Origin: Pseudodesulfovibrio tunisiensis
GTDB lineage: Bacteria > Desulfobacterota > Desulfovibrionia > Desulfovibrionales > Desulfovibrionaceae
Assembly: GCF_022809775.1 (NCBI RefSeq)
Contig: NZ_CP094380.1
Location: 2,393,501-2,457,500, forward strand
Direction of reading: 5' to 3'
Length of the DNA stretch: 64,000 nt
Positions 48,238 through 57,158 of the stretch are shown here, in pieces. The notes under the pieces are model-generated. The model saw only the letters and a program-made list of their open reading frames with translations, did not search any database and was not told the origin of the DNA. Made by a program: the position numbers and the translations under genes. Numbering within the stretch: position 1 is the stretch's first letter; each line of letters begins with the position of its first letter.

Positions 48238-49074
48238 CTAACGCACCGCCGAAAGCAGCCAGAGTCCGGCATGGCCGCCGGGCCATGATTCCCGCAACCG
48301 GGGATCATGAAACCCGGCATTGATGAGCAGATCATCGTACTCCCGGCGGGAATAGGCCTGCATCGTGCTGTGATGCGTGCTCAGGGCTCTGGTCCCGATT
48401 TCGATCACGTGAAACGTCTGGCGCGCCACGCGCAGGGATTCGCTCCAATGGTTGCGGGTCAGGCACAGGTACGGCGAATCCGAGAACAGGCCGGACTCGC
48501 AGGCCTGCCAGGATTCGCCCCGGCCCGAGTCGCGCACCGCGTCCGGGGAATGCACCTCCACCAGCAGGACTCCGCCCGGGTTCAGGGCATGATACGCCTT
48601 GCGCACTATGGCGCGGCAATCCTCGGGAGAAAACACGTTCAACTCGCCGAAAAGCATGCATGCCAGATCATGACCACTGCCGAAATCCAGTTCGCGGACA
48701 TCACCGAGCCGAAACCGGACCTGTCCGGGACGTCGGAAATGCGCTTCGGCGTACTTGATGGAAGCCGGACCGAAATCCAGCCCGGTGTAGGCATGGCCGG
48801 CATCGGCAAGCCCGGACGCATACAGTCCCGGGCCGCATCCCAGATCCAGGACATGACCGGGCTGCGCACCAAGGGCGCGTTCGTGCAGCCACCGCACCTG
48901 CGCAGCTATTCGGACGCGGCTTCTGCTGGCAAGTTCGTGGTCCTGCGTCAGATGCTCGCGCAGCATGCGCCTGCTGAACGCGGGATCATTCCACGGAATC
49001 TTGTGATTCTCCCCCCAGGGATCGGAAAAATCAGGGGCCTGATTCAATAGGGAAACAAGAGAAGTGTCAGTCAT
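48238..49074 (-). CDS. Class I SAM-dependent methyltransferase
   Basis: A 278-residue cytosolic methyltransferase with Rossmann motif I VLDLGCGPGLYASGLA near residue 75, motif II YTGLDFGPASI and a post-motif LNPGGVLLVEVHSP. The substrate cannot be inferred. The ATG has AAGGA upstream. The frame remains in phase upstream through one TAG to a second, better-placed ATG with AGGAGGGAG at 49209 (see the separate entry). It lies between glnA and the hybrid kinase on the same strand. Confidence 0.88.
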   Translation of the reverse strand: MTDTSLVSLLNQAPDFSDPWGENHKIPWNDPAFSRRMLREHLTQDHELASRSRVRIAAQVRWLHERALGAQPGHVLDLGCGPGLYASGLADAGHAYTGLDFGPASIKYAEAHFRRPGQVRFRLGDVRELDFGSGHDLACMLFGELNVFSPEDCRAIVRKAYHALNPGGVLLVEVHSPDAVRDSGRGESWQACESGLFSDSPYLCLTRNHWSESLRVARQTFHVIEIGTRALSTHHSTMQAYSRREYDDLLINAGFHDPRLRESWPGGHAGLWLLSAVR

Positions 49075-49197
49075 GGGACCATCCTTTCTTCCGGCAGGGC
49101 CGGAAACTCGAATACGAGAAAAATGACGAACGGGAACACCCGTCGCCGTACAGGGTCGAATCGTGCGGCCCTCTCGGAAAACAGGGCCAGGGAAAGG

Positions 49198-49222
49198 CTA
49201 GTCGCGCATGATGCTCCCTCCT
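49198..49222 (-). other. Three-codon ORF (Met-Arg-Asp-stop) with consensus Shine-Dalgarno
   Basis: On the minus strand AGGAGGGAG (49222-49214) precedes ATG (49209) CGC GAC TAG. The frame continues in phase past the TAG into the methyltransferase ATG at 49074. It may be a leader mini-ORF, a decayed 5' end of the methyltransferase, or chance. The rest of 49075-49336 has only the glnA terminator. Confidence 0.4.
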
Positions 49223-49267
49223 ATCCGCAAGACGGGAAACACGTCAAGGCATTCCGGATTCCGCCCG

Positions 49268-49305
49268 GAAAAAAGCGGTCCCGGCCGCAGGATGCGACCG
49301 GGACC
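49268..49305 (-). terminator. Terminator after glnA
   Basis: Stem GGTCCCGG (49277-49284) with CCGGGACC (49298-49305). On the minus strand it is followed by GC and a run of six T. Confidence 0.88.
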
Positions 49306-49336
49306 TGAAGGACGGTGATGGCTGTGATATGTTCGG

Positions 49337-50680
49337 CTACAGGATGGGCAGGTACTTGTCGAGTTCGTACTCGGTGACCTGAGTGCGGTATTCGTCCCAT
49401 TCCGCAAGCTTGTTCTCGACCAGGGCGGAGTGCAGGTGATCGCCCAGCACTTCCTTCATGAACTTGGACTTCTTCAGGGTCATGGCCGCCTCGTACAGGG
49501 AGCCGGGCAGGGACTTGATCTTGTTGCGCTTGAGCTGGCGCTCGTTCATGTCGAAGATGTCCTCTTCCACGGGCTCGACCAGCTTGTAGCCCTCTTCCAT
49601 GCCCTTGAGGCCGGAAGCGATCTGCACGGCCCAGGCAAGGTACGGGTTGGCAGCCGGATCCGGGCAGCGCAGTTCCATGCGGGTCGCAGCTTCCTTGCCG
49701 GGCTTGTACATGGGCACACGCACCAGAGCGGAGCGGTTGCGGCGGGCCCACGCGATGTACACCGGAGCCTCGTAGCCGGGCACCAGACGCTTGTAGGAGT
49801 TGACCCACTGGTTGGTGACGCACACGAACTCGGGCGCGTGCTTCAGAATGCCGGCGATGTAGCTCTTGCCCTCGGCGGACAGGTTGAACTCGTCGTTGGC
49901 ATCGTAGAAAACGTTCTTGCCGTTCTTGAACAGGGACTGGTGCACGTGCATGCCGGAACCGTTCTCGCCGAAGATGGGCTTGGGCATGAAGGTGGCGTAG
50001 CAGCCGTGCTTGCGGGCGACTTCCTTGACCACCACGCGGTAGGTCATGGCCACGTCCGCCATTTTCAGGGCTTCGGCATAGCGCAGGTCGATCTCGTGCT
50101 GGGACGGGGCAACCTCGTGGTGGGAATATTCCACCTGAATGCCCATGCCTTCCAGAGCAAAAATGATCTCGCGGCGAATGTTGTTGCCCAGATCGAGCGG
50201 CGGAGCATCGAAGTAGCCGCCGTGATCCAGAATCTCGGTGTCGGTGTCGTCCGCGAACAGGAAGAATTCCAGCTCGGGTCCGAGATAGGCGGTGTGGCCC
50301 TTCTCGGCAGCCTGGGCCAGAACCTTTTTCAGGATGTAGCGGGAGTCGGCCGCGAACGGGGAGCCGTCCGGGTTGACCACGTCGCAGAACATGCGCGCCA
50401 CGGGACGCTCGGTGGGCCGCCAGGAGCAGATCTGGAACGTGGTGGGATCGGGCATGGCCACCATGTCGGATTCGTCGATGCGGCAGAAGCCGAGGATGGA
50501 GGAACCGTCAAAGCCCATGCCTTCCTCGAACGAGGCTTCCAGCTCGTTGGGCGTGATCTGGAAGCTCTTGAGCGTACCCAGAATGTCCACGAACCAGTAC
50601 TGAATGAAGCTGACATTGTAGTCCTTGACAGCCTTCATCACGTCATCGGCGTTCTTGCAGTTGAAAACAGGGATGTCCAT
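49337..50680 (-). CDS. glnA: Glutamine synthetase type I
   Basis: Makes glutamine from glutamate, ammonia and ATP; the central ammonium-assimilation enzyme, a dodecamer in the cytosol. The 447-residue protein has the beta-grasp N-terminus (QYWFVDILGTLKSFQI, GFDGSSILGF) and catalytic motifs LGPELEFFLF, HHEVAPSQHEIDLRY, GSGMHVHQSL and RMELRCPDPAANPYLA. Length and C-terminus (ELDKYLPIL) fit the GSI-alpha subdivision, and I see no adenylylation-site motif, so control is more likely by feedback and transcription. ATG 50680 is chosen over the open upstream frame because GGGAGG precedes it. Confidence 0.96.
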   Translation of the reverse strand: MDIPVFNCKNADDVMKAVKDYNVSFIQYWFVDILGTLKSFQITPNELEASFEEGMGFDGSSILGFCRIDESDMVAMPDPTTFQICSWRPTERPVARMFCDVVNPDGSPFAADSRYILKKVLAQAAEKGHTAYLGPELEFFLFADDTDTEILDHGGYFDAPPLDLGNNIRREIIFALEGMGIQVEYSHHEVAPSQHEIDLRYAEALKMADVAMTYRVVVKEVARKHGCYATFMPKPIFGENGSGMHVHQSLFKNGKNVFYDANDEFNLSAEGKSYIAGILKHAPEFVCVTNQWVNSYKRLVPGYEAPVYIAWARRNRSALVRVPMYKPGKEAATRMELRCPDPAANPYLAWAVQIASGLKGMEEGYKLVEPVEEDIFDMNERQLKRNKIKSLPGSLYEAAMTLKKSKFMKEVLGDHLHSALVENKLAEWDEYRTQVTEYELDKYLPIL

Positions 50681-50937
50681 GTATTTTCCTCCCAAAATAG
50701 GTTTTTGACGCCAGTCTGTTAACTCCCAACGATCTGCCCTACTAACAACCCTCGTGCCAAAAAATGAATATCCTTGCATGACGGGCTGTTACGCTCACAG
50801 GCTATTCTGTATAGCCATTTTTTCGCGGTAAATTATAACATTTTTCGCAAAAGCAAGCGCGACAAGAGGTTACAGACCGACACATTTTTGTCAAGACTTT
50901 GCTAACTTTTGTAATTATAAACTAAAATATGATTACA
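50681..50937 (-). promoter_or_regulatory. glnA upstream regulatory region
   Basis: 257 distinctly AT-rich bases. On the minus strand there is a consensus -35 TTGACA (50894-50889) with only a poor -10 after it, and a perfect -10 TATAAT (50837-50832) with a poor -35. A dyad GGCTAT/ATAGCC (50800-50816) lies in the likely leader. I could not find a convincing sigma-54 site. The exact start cannot be fixed from sequence. Confidence 0.45.
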
Positions 50938-51882
50938 TTAATGTAATTTTCTGCCCATTTTCTCCAGTGTATCAACGCAATCAGGGTCCAAACAGGCCAA
51001 TTTCGCCAATTTTGCCGCCTCCACGGCACGCAGGTATTCACATCTGGTCACAATCCGATCCAACCCGGAAATTTCGCCTGCGCGGCCACAGGGGCGATAC
51101 TGCCCCATGATGTTGACGTGTACGCCCGGAGAAAGCCCGGACAGGAAGCGCATCCAGTCTTTTGTGCCTGCCAGATCGTCCGGCAGGACCAGATGCCGCA
51201 CCAGCAGGCCACGCATGGCAACCCCGTCCGAATCCGTTGCCAGCCGCCCCACCTGCCGGAACATCTCGCGCACTGCGGCGCGCGCCCGCTCCGGGTAGTC
51301 CTCGGCCAGCAGGAACTCCCCGGCGACATGCCGGGACCACACCTTCACGTCCGGCATGTAGACGTCGATCACGCCGTCCAGCAGTTCGAGCGTCTCCACG
51401 GTGTCATACGCACCGGTGTTGTAGACCAGCGGCAGACGCAGCCCGTGATCCGCGGCAATGGGCAGGGCTTCCAGTATCTGCGGCACCACATGGGACGGGG
51501 TCACGAAGTTGATGTTGTGGCAGCCCTGCTTCTGGAGTTCGAGCATGACCCCGGCCAATTCCGCCGGGGTTGCAGGAAGCCCCGCGTCCGGCTCGTGACT
51601 GATGTCATGGTTCTGGCAGAACACGCACCCCAGATTGCACCCGGCGAAAAACACCGTGCCCGAACCGCGTTCGCCCACCAGCACGGCTTCCTCTCCGAAA
51701 TGGGGGTTGAACGCGGCCACCACGGCCTTTCGGCCCACTCCGCAGAAACCGACCTGTCCGGCGGTCCGGTCCGCGCCACACAGCCGGGGGCAGAGGTCGC
51801 ACGAAGCAAGCCGCTCCACGGCGCGACGGGCGCGCTCGGCCAGTTCGCCGGATCGATGCAGGGCCAGATAGGCGGGAAACAT
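50938..51882 (-). CDS. Radical SAM protein, pyruvate formate-lyase activase-related (PflX-like)
   Basis: A 314-residue predicted cytosolic iron-sulfur enzyme. The radical SAM cluster motif CNLGCVFC (CxxxxxxC-type spacing with GCNLGCVFCQN near residue 80) binds the [4Fe-4S] that cleaves SAM. An extra N-terminal Cys set (CDLCPRLCGADRTAGQVGFC) may hold a second cluster or structural metal, as in the PflX-like subgroup. Later segments HNINFVTPSHVVPQILEAL and YMPDVKVW match that subgroup. No glycyl-radical enzyme gene is nearby, so its substrate is unknown. The ribosome binding site is weak; start by family fit. Confidence 0.88.
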   Translation of the reverse strand: MFPAYLALHRSGELAERARRAVERLASCDLCPRLCGADRTAGQVGFCGVGRKAVVAAFNPHFGEEAVLVGERGSGTVFFAGCNLGCVFCQNHDISHEPDAGLPATPAELAGVMLELQKQGCHNINFVTPSHVVPQILEALPIAADHGLRLPLVYNTGAYDTVETLELLDGVIDVYMPDVKVWSRHVAGEFLLAEDYPERARAAVREMFRQVGRLATDSDGVAMRGLLVRHLVLPDDLAGTKDWMRFLSGLSPGVHVNIMGQYRPCGRAGEISGLDRIVTRCEYLRAVEAAKLAKLACLDPDCVDTLEKMGRKLH

Positions 51883-52285
51883 GTTCCGACAGTACGCGGG
51901 CAGCAGAAAAAGGACAACGACGGCCTGAAAAAATCATGTTCCGGTCGTCCGCCCGTCCCGACCATTCACCGAACCGGACCGCCCCGTCCGAATCCGCCTT
52001 CCGGAGCAGGCCGGAGAAAGGTCCGAACCGGCAGACACTGCCGACTGGCAGGGATTCCCCCCTGACGAAACAGCCCCTTGCCCACATGCCGGTGAATGCC
52101 GTTCGCCGTTCACCGGCCGGATTGAAACCGTTCACGGAAAAATGATGCCTGTTGCAAACCTGTCTCGGATAGAGGATAACGGTCTATGAGTGGCATTCCC
52201 GTTTTTCACCGGGGGGATTGCGGCCCGCCGGGACCATGAAGCGGTTTTTTCGGAATACCGACGGAATCAGATCAAGGGAGCGAAC
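51883..52285. other. Divergent intergenic region, radical SAM / acs
   Basis: 403 bases between divergent genes. It contains a dyad CGGTGAA/TTCACCG (about 52090-52117) and the acs ribosome binding site AAGGGAG (52274-52280). TGGCATTCCCGTTTT near 52192 recalls a sigma-54 promoter but lacks the -12 GC. No gene, RNA or riboswitch is apparent. Confidence 0.5.
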
Positions 52286-54268
52286 ATGAGTGAAGAGAAA
52301 AAGATCGAAAGCATGATGAAGGAGGGAAGGCTCTTTCAACCCGACGAATCCATGCAGCCACAGGCATGGGTCAAGAGCATGGACGAATACGAGGCCGCAT
52401 ACACGCGGGCCGAGCAGGATCCCGAAGGCTTCTGGTCCGACCGGGCAAGGGAACTGGTCACGTGGTTCTCGGACTGGGACAAAACGCTGGAATACGATTT
52501 CCACAAGCCCGAGGTGAAATGGTTTCAGGGCGGCAGGACCAACGTGGCCTACAACTGCCTCGACCGCCATCTGGAGAACGGGCGGCGCAACAAGGCGGCC
52601 ATCATCTGGCAGGGCGAGCCCGAGGAGGACGTGCGCGTCTACACCTATCAGATGCTGCACACCGAGGTGTGCCGGTTTGCCAACGTGCTGCGCAAGAAGG
52701 GCGTGAAGCGCGGGGATCGCGTTTCCCTGTACATGCCCATGATTCCGGAACTGGCCATTGCCATGCTGGCCTGCACCCGCATCGGCGCGCTGCATTCCAT
52801 CGTGTTCGCGGGCTTCTCGGCCATTGCGCTCCAGTCCCGGATTCAGGACTGCGAGGCAAAGGTGCTGGTCACGGCGGACGCAGTGCTGCGCGCAGGCAAG
52901 ACCATTCCCCTGAAGAAGAACGCGGACGAGGCCCTGACCGGCTGCCCGAGCGTGGAGCAGGTCGTCGTGGTCAATCGCGGCAATCTGGACGTGGACATGG
53001 TGGAAGGCCGGGACAACTGGTGGCATGACGAAATCGCGGCCGACGACATCACTGCGGACTGCCCGTACGAGGAAATGGACGCGGAAGACCCGCTGTTCAT
53101 CCTCTACACCTCCGGGTCCACGGGCAAGCCCAAGGGCGTGCTGCACACCACGGGCGGCTACCTGACCTATGCGGCGCACACCACACAGTGGGTGTTCGAC
53201 GTCAAGGACGAGGACGTGTACTGGTGCACTGCGGACATCGGCTGGATCACGGGCCATTCCTACATCGTGTACGGCCCGCTCTGCCTCGGCGCCACTTCGG
53301 TCATGTTCGAGGGCGTGCCCAGCTATCCCAAGCCGGACCGGTTCTGGCGCATCGTGGACAAGTTCAAGGTCAACATCTTCTACACCGCGCCCACGGTCAT
53401 CCGCGCCCTGATGCGCGAGGGCACGGAATGGACCGACATGCACGACATGAGCTCCCTGCGCGTGCTCGCGTCCGTGGGCGAACCCATCAACCCGGAAGCG
53501 TGGATGTGGTATCACGAGCACGTGGGCAAGGGGAAACTGCCCATTACCGACACATGGTGGCAGACCGAGACCGGGGGCATCATGATCGCGGCCCTGCCCT
53601 ATGCAACCCCGCTCAAGCCCGGTTCCGCAACCCGCGCCCTGCCCGGCGTGGCCGCCAAGATCGTTCGGCGCGACGGCTCCCCGGCAGAGCCCAACGAAGG
53701 CGGACACCTGATCATCGACAAGCCGTGGCCCGGCATGCTCCGCAACGTGTGGCGCAACCCGGACCGCTACAAGTCCACGTACTTTGCGGGCTTTCCGGGC
53801 GCCTACGAATCCGGGGACGGCGCGCGCACCGATGATGACGGCTATTTCTGGATCATGGGCCGGCTGGATGACGTGATCAACGTGTCCGGCCACCGCATGG
53901 GCACGGCCGAGATCGAATCCGCGCTCGTGGCGCATCCCAAGGTGGCCGAGGCCGCAGTGGTGGGCATGCCCCACGACGTGAAGGGCCAGACCATCTACGC
54001 GTACGTGACCCTGAAGTCCGACGAGGAACCCACCGACGAACTCATGAAGGAACTCAAGGTCTGGGTCCGCACGGAAATCGGCCCCATTGCCACTCCCGAG
54101 TTCATCCAGTTCGCAGAAGGACTGCCCAAGACCCGCTCCGGCAAGATCATGCGCCGCGTGCTGCGCAAGATCGTGGAAGGCTCCACCGAATTCGGCGACA
54201 CCTCCACTCTGGCCGATCCGGGCGTGGTCACGGACCTGATCGAAGGCAACCGCGACCTCATCAGCTGA
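52286..54268 (+). CDS. acs: Acetyl-coenzyme A synthetase (AMP-forming)
   Basis: Activates acetate to acetyl-CoA through acetyl-AMP. The 660-residue length is typical. The adenylation motif [11 protein letters not shown] near residue 272, [14 protein letters not shown], the TWWQTETGG motif near 427 and the hinge segment [19 protein letters not shown] are present. The C-terminal [10 protein letters not shown] contains the lysine that is acetylated in relatives. ATG 52286 ([11 protein letters not shown]) with AAGGGAG is preferred over the upstream in-frame ATG 52190. It is divergent from the radical SAM gene and followed by a terminator. Confidence 0.96.
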   Translation: MSEEKKIESMMKEGRLFQPDESMQPQAWVKSMDEYEAAYTRAEQDPEGFWSDRARELVTWFSDWDKTLEYDFHKPEVKWFQGGRTNVAYNCLDRHLENGRRNKAAIIWQGEPEEDVRVYTYQMLHTEVCRFANVLRKKGVKRGDRVSLYMPMIPELAIAMLACTRIGALHSIVFAGFSAIALQSRIQDCEAKVLVTADAVLRAGKTIPLKKNADEALTGCPSVEQVVVVNRGNLDVDMVEGRDNWWHDEIAADDITADCPYEEMDAEDPLFILYTSGSTGKPKGVLHTTGGYLTYAAHTTQWVFDVKDEDVYWCTADIGWITGHSYIVYGPLCLGATSVMFEGVPSYPKPDRFWRIVDKFKVNIFYTAPTVIRALMREGTEWTDMHDMSSLRVLASVGEPINPEAWMWYHEHVGKGKLPITDTWWQTETGGIMIAALPYATPLKPGSATRALPGVAAKIVRRDGSPAEPNEGGHLIIDKPWPGMLRNVWRNPDRYKSTYFAGFPGAYESGDGARTDDDGYFWIMGRLDDVINVSGHRMGTAEIESALVAHPKVAEAAVVGMPHDVKGQTIYAYVTLKSDEEPTDELMKELKVWVRTEIGPIATPEFIQFAEGLPKTRSGKIMRRVLRKIVEGSTEFGDTSTLADPGVVTDLIEGNRDLIS

Positions 54269-54299
54269 TCCGCGCCACTTCCCATCCCTTGATTGCAGC

Positions 54300-54332
54300 A
54301 AACCGCTCCTGCTTCGGCAGGGGCGGTTTCTT
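54300..54332 (+). terminator. Terminator after acs
   Basis: Stem AAACCGCTCCTG (54300-54311) with CAGGGGCGGTTT (54318-54329), a loop of six, then CTTC. The T run is short, the stem strong. Confidence 0.78.
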
Positions 54333-54384
54333 CATGCCCGCGGCCCATGATTTTTTCGTCGATGTCACGATTTTTCTGTTGCGA

Positions 54385-54413
54385 TTGACACAATTTTATG
54401 TAAATTGTATCTA
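54385..54413 (+). promoter_or_regulatory. Consensus promoter and palindromic operator of the MocR-like gene
   Basis: TTGACA (54385-54390), a 17-base spacer and TATCTA (54408-54413). The spacer is itself a dyad, CAATTT-TATGT-AAATTG, a good operator candidate for the GntR-type protein encoded next. Predicted +1 is near 54420, two bases before the ATG at 54422, so the mRNA would be leaderless. Confidence 0.8.
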
Positions 54414-54421
54414 TCGTCATC

Positions 54422-55756
54422 ATGACATTGTGGCGACCTGACATAGAAAGATTTCCCGGTCCGCGCTACCTCGCAATTGCCGACGTCATTGAAGAGGATG
54501 TAAGCGCGGGACGCATAGGCCCCGGGTTTCGGTTGCCCACGCACCGCTGTCTGGCGGAGCGCCTGGGGGTAACCGTGGGTACCGTGACCCGGGGCTATGC
54601 CGAAGCCGCAAGGCGCGGACTGGTACGAGGGGAAACCGGCCGGGGCACGTACATAGCCTCACGTGGCCCCGGTCTTTCCGGCCCCACTCCGATCGGCATG
54701 GACCGGGTCCTGCCGATATCCCCCCCCACCCCGGACATTGCCGGGGCGCTTGGCGGAATCGCCAGGTCGGGCAATGCCGGTACGCTGCTGCGCCCGCCCC
54801 CTCCGGGCGGGCGCATGCGCGACCGGGAAACCGGCTCCCTCTGGCTCGAACGCTGGGGCCTGCCCACGCCCCCGGAAACCGTTGTCCCGTGCATCAACCG
54901 CCTGCACGCCCTGACCCTGCTGTTCTCCGTACTGTTCCGAAAAGGCGACCGGCTGGCCGTGACCGACACGGTCTCGCCCCTGATCCGGGACATGGCCCGA
55001 CGCACCGGCGTGCGTCTGGTCCCGATCCCGTGCGATGAAAATTCCATGCTCCCGGACGCGCTGGACGCGGCCTGCGCCAAACACCCGATCCGGGCCGTGC
55101 ACGTCATGCCCGGATGTCAGGACCCGACCACGGCCAGCATGAACGCCCCCCGGCGCGCCGCCATTGCCGAAGTCGCTGACAGGCAGGACCTGCTGGTCAT
55201 CGAGGACGATCCCTATGCCCACGCCGGGACCAATCCGCTGCCCGTGACCGCCCTGATCCCGGAGCGCGCCTTTTTCGTGGCAGACATGACCATGCCTCTT
55301 TCGGATGGACTGGCCGCAGCCTTTGCAAGCGCACCGCGTCATTATGTGGAATCCCTGCAACGCTGCCTTGCCGACACCGTGGGCGCGCCGCCCGTGGTGC
55401 ATCTGGAGCTGGTCAGGCTCTGGCTGGAGGACGGCACTGCGGACCGCATCGCGGAAAAACGGCGTAGCGCGGCAATGCTGCGCAGCGATGCCGCGCGAAA
55501 AATTCTGGAAGAGCTGGACATTCGCACGACAAAACACGGATACTTCCTGTGGATTGATCTTCCCGAACCGTGGACCCCGGACGATTTCTGCCGCGAAACA
55601 GCCAGACGCGGCATATCCGTTTCTCCGGCGGGCAGATTCACGGCTGGACGGACGCCAGCCCCATGCGGTGTTCGCGCGGCCCTGAGTTCGCCACGCACGC
55701 TTCAGGAACTGGAACGCGGGCTCGCCACCCTGCGCGACACGCTCAAACGCGGCTGA
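54422..55756 (+). CDS. MocR-like GntR regulator with decayed aminotransferase domain
   Basis: A 444-residue fusion of an N-terminal GntR winged helix (about 1-78, RLPTHRCLAERLGVTVGTVT, GRGTYIA) and a fold-type I aminotransferase domain (about 95-444). The domain keeps VIEDDPYAHAG, but the site that normally carries the PLP lysine (SFSKxLxPxLRxG) reads VADMTMPLSDGLAAAF here, without Lys or Arg, and the NPTG region is QDPTTAS. It therefore probably does not bind PLP covalently. The N-terminus matches the family exactly at ATG 54422 despite no Shine-Dalgarno. radA follows 26 bases later. Confidence 0.88.
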   Translation: MTLWRPDIERFPGPRYLAIADVIEEDVSAGRIGPGFRLPTHRCLAERLGVTVGTVTRGYAEAARRGLVRGETGRGTYIASRGPGLSGPTPIGMDRVLPISPPTPDIAGALGGIARSGNAGTLLRPPPPGGRMRDRETGSLWLERWGLPTPPETVVPCINRLHALTLLFSVLFRKGDRLAVTDTVSPLIRDMARRTGVRLVPIPCDENSMLPDALDAACAKHPIRAVHVMPGCQDPTTASMNAPRRAAIAEVADRQDLLVIEDDPYAHAGTNPLPVTALIPERAFFVADMTMPLSDGLAAAFASAPRHYVESLQRCLADTVGAPPVVHLELVRLWLEDGTADRIAEKRRSAAMLRSDAARKILEELDIRTTKHGYFLWIDLPEPWTPDDFCRETARRGISVSPAGRFTAGRTPAPCGVRAALSSPRTLQELERGLATLRDTLKRG

Positions 55757-55782
55757 CTATTACCTCTGGCAAGGGGGACATC

Positions 55783-57105
55783 ATGAAGACCAAGGAAATC
55801 TTTCGCTGCTCCAACTGCGGAGCGCGCACCCCGCGCTGGCAGGGCCAATGCCTTCAGTGCAAGGAATGGAACACGCTGGAGCCCGTGACCGTGGAGTCGA
55901 AATCCTCGCGTCCTGTGGGCGCGGCGGCCTCCACCAATGCCCCCCGCCCGCTTGAGGACCTCAAGGCCGAAAACCTTCAGGCCCGGCCCACGGGCATCGA
56001 GGCGCTGGACAATCTGCTGGGCAAGGGACTGGTTCCGGGCGCGGCCATTCTGCTGGGCGGCGAACCCGGCATCGGCAAGTCCACGCTTCTGCTGCAACTG
56101 GCCGGAACCCAGGCCGGACGCGGCAACAGCGCGGTCTATCTCTCGGGCGAGGAATCCCTGCCCCAGCTCAAATCGCGCGCCAAACGCCTTGGCCTGCTCG
56201 GTCCCGGGCTCATGGCAGTCTCCACCAACAAGGTCGAGGATGCGCTGGCCGTGCTGGACGGTCCCAATCCGCCGGAACTGCTCATCGTGGATTCGGTCCA
56301 GACTCTGGCTTCCCCGCTGGCCGACGGCATTCCCGGTTCGGTCAGTCAGGTGCGCGCCGTGTCCGCCGAACTGGTGGAAAAGACCAAGAAGACGGGCACC
56401 ACCCTGATTCTGGTCGGCCATGTGACCAAGGACGGCCAGATTGCCGGGCCCAAGCTGCTGGAGCACATGGTGGACACCGTGCTGTATCTGGAGGGCGACC
56501 GAAAGCATTTCTCCCGCATCCTGCGCGTGCTCAAGAACCGGTTCGGCCCGAGCGACGAACTGGTCGTGTTCGTGATGGAGCAGGAGGGATTGCGCGTGGT
56601 GGAAGACCCGTCCACGTTCTTTCTGGGCCAGCGGGACCCCTCGCTTTCGGGCACGGCCATGGCCATGGCCGTGGATGGCCAACGCCCCTTTGCCGTGGAA
56701 GTGCAGGCCCTTGTCAGCAAGACGTTCCTGACCATTCCGCGCCGCACAGCCCTCGGGTTCGACACGAATCGGCTGAACCTGCTGCTGGCCGTGCTGGAAA
56801 AGCGGCTGCGCCTGAACCTGAGCGGCTACGACATCTACGCCAAGATTTCCGGCGGGCTGGCCACGCGCGACCCGGGCCTTGATCTGGCGGTTGTTGCGGC
56901 AGTGCTGTCGTCGTTCTACGACCAGCCCCTGCCCGAATCCTCGGTGTTCTGGGGAGAGATCGACCTCAACGGACAGGTCCGGCCCGTGTCGGCCCATGAA
57001 ACGCGGCTCAAGCAGGCCATGCGCCTCGGGCACGATCCGACGTGCCATGCCGACACCTGCGCCACGCTGGCCGACCTGCAGCGCACCCTGTTCGGCAAGT
57101 CGTGA
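55783..57105 (+). CDS. radA: DNA repair protein RadA
   Basis: A 440-residue branch-migration ATPase that acts in recombinational repair. The N-terminal C4 zinc finger has Cys9, Cys12, Cys23 and Cys26 (CSNCGARTPRWQGQCLQC). The RecA-like core has Walker A GGEPGIGKST near residue 90, Walker B LLIVDSVQTL, and the RadA-specific KNRFG. The C-terminus is the LonP-like domain (GLATRDPGLDLAVVAAVLSS) without protease residues. ATG 55783 after AAGGGGG is chosen over an upstream open frame that overlaps the MocR gene. Confidence 0.96.
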   Translation: MKTKEIFRCSNCGARTPRWQGQCLQCKEWNTLEPVTVESKSSRPVGAAASTNAPRPLEDLKAENLQARPTGIEALDNLLGKGLVPGAAILLGGEPGIGKSTLLLQLAGTQAGRGNSAVYLSGEESLPQLKSRAKRLGLLGPGLMAVSTNKVEDALAVLDGPNPPELLIVDSVQTLASPLADGIPGSVSQVRAVSAELVEKTKKTGTTLILVGHVTKDGQIAGPKLLEHMVDTVLYLEGDRKHFSRILRVLKNRFGPSDELVVFVMEQEGLRVVEDPSTFFLGQRDPSLSGTAMAMAVDGQRPFAVEVQALVSKTFLTIPRRTALGFDTNRLNLLLAVLEKRLRLNLSGYDIYAKISGGLATRDPGLDLAVVAAVLSSFYDQPLPESSVFWGEIDLNGQVRPVSAHETRLKQAMRLGHDPTCHADTCATLADLQRTLFGKS

Positions 57106-57158
57106 TCCAGCCTGCCACACGCCGTTGACATTGTGACGAGGTAGGTTAGGTATTCGGG

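Noticed and set aside
45195..48323. 1042-residue plus-strand frame opposite the hybrid kinase
   Set aside because: Antisense shadow; the minus-strand product has six recognisable signalling domains.
52192..52210. Possible sigma-54 promoter (TGGCATTCCCGTTTT) upstream of acs
   Set aside because: The -24 half is good, but the -12 half lacks the required GC.
52184..54301. 705-residue minus-strand frame opposite acs
   Set aside because: Antisense shadow of a well-defined enzyme gene.
57125..57152. Second leaderless promoter (TTGACA with TAGGTA) before the 57159 gene
   Set aside because: The -35 is perfect but the -10 matches poorly; not enough to claim a start site.
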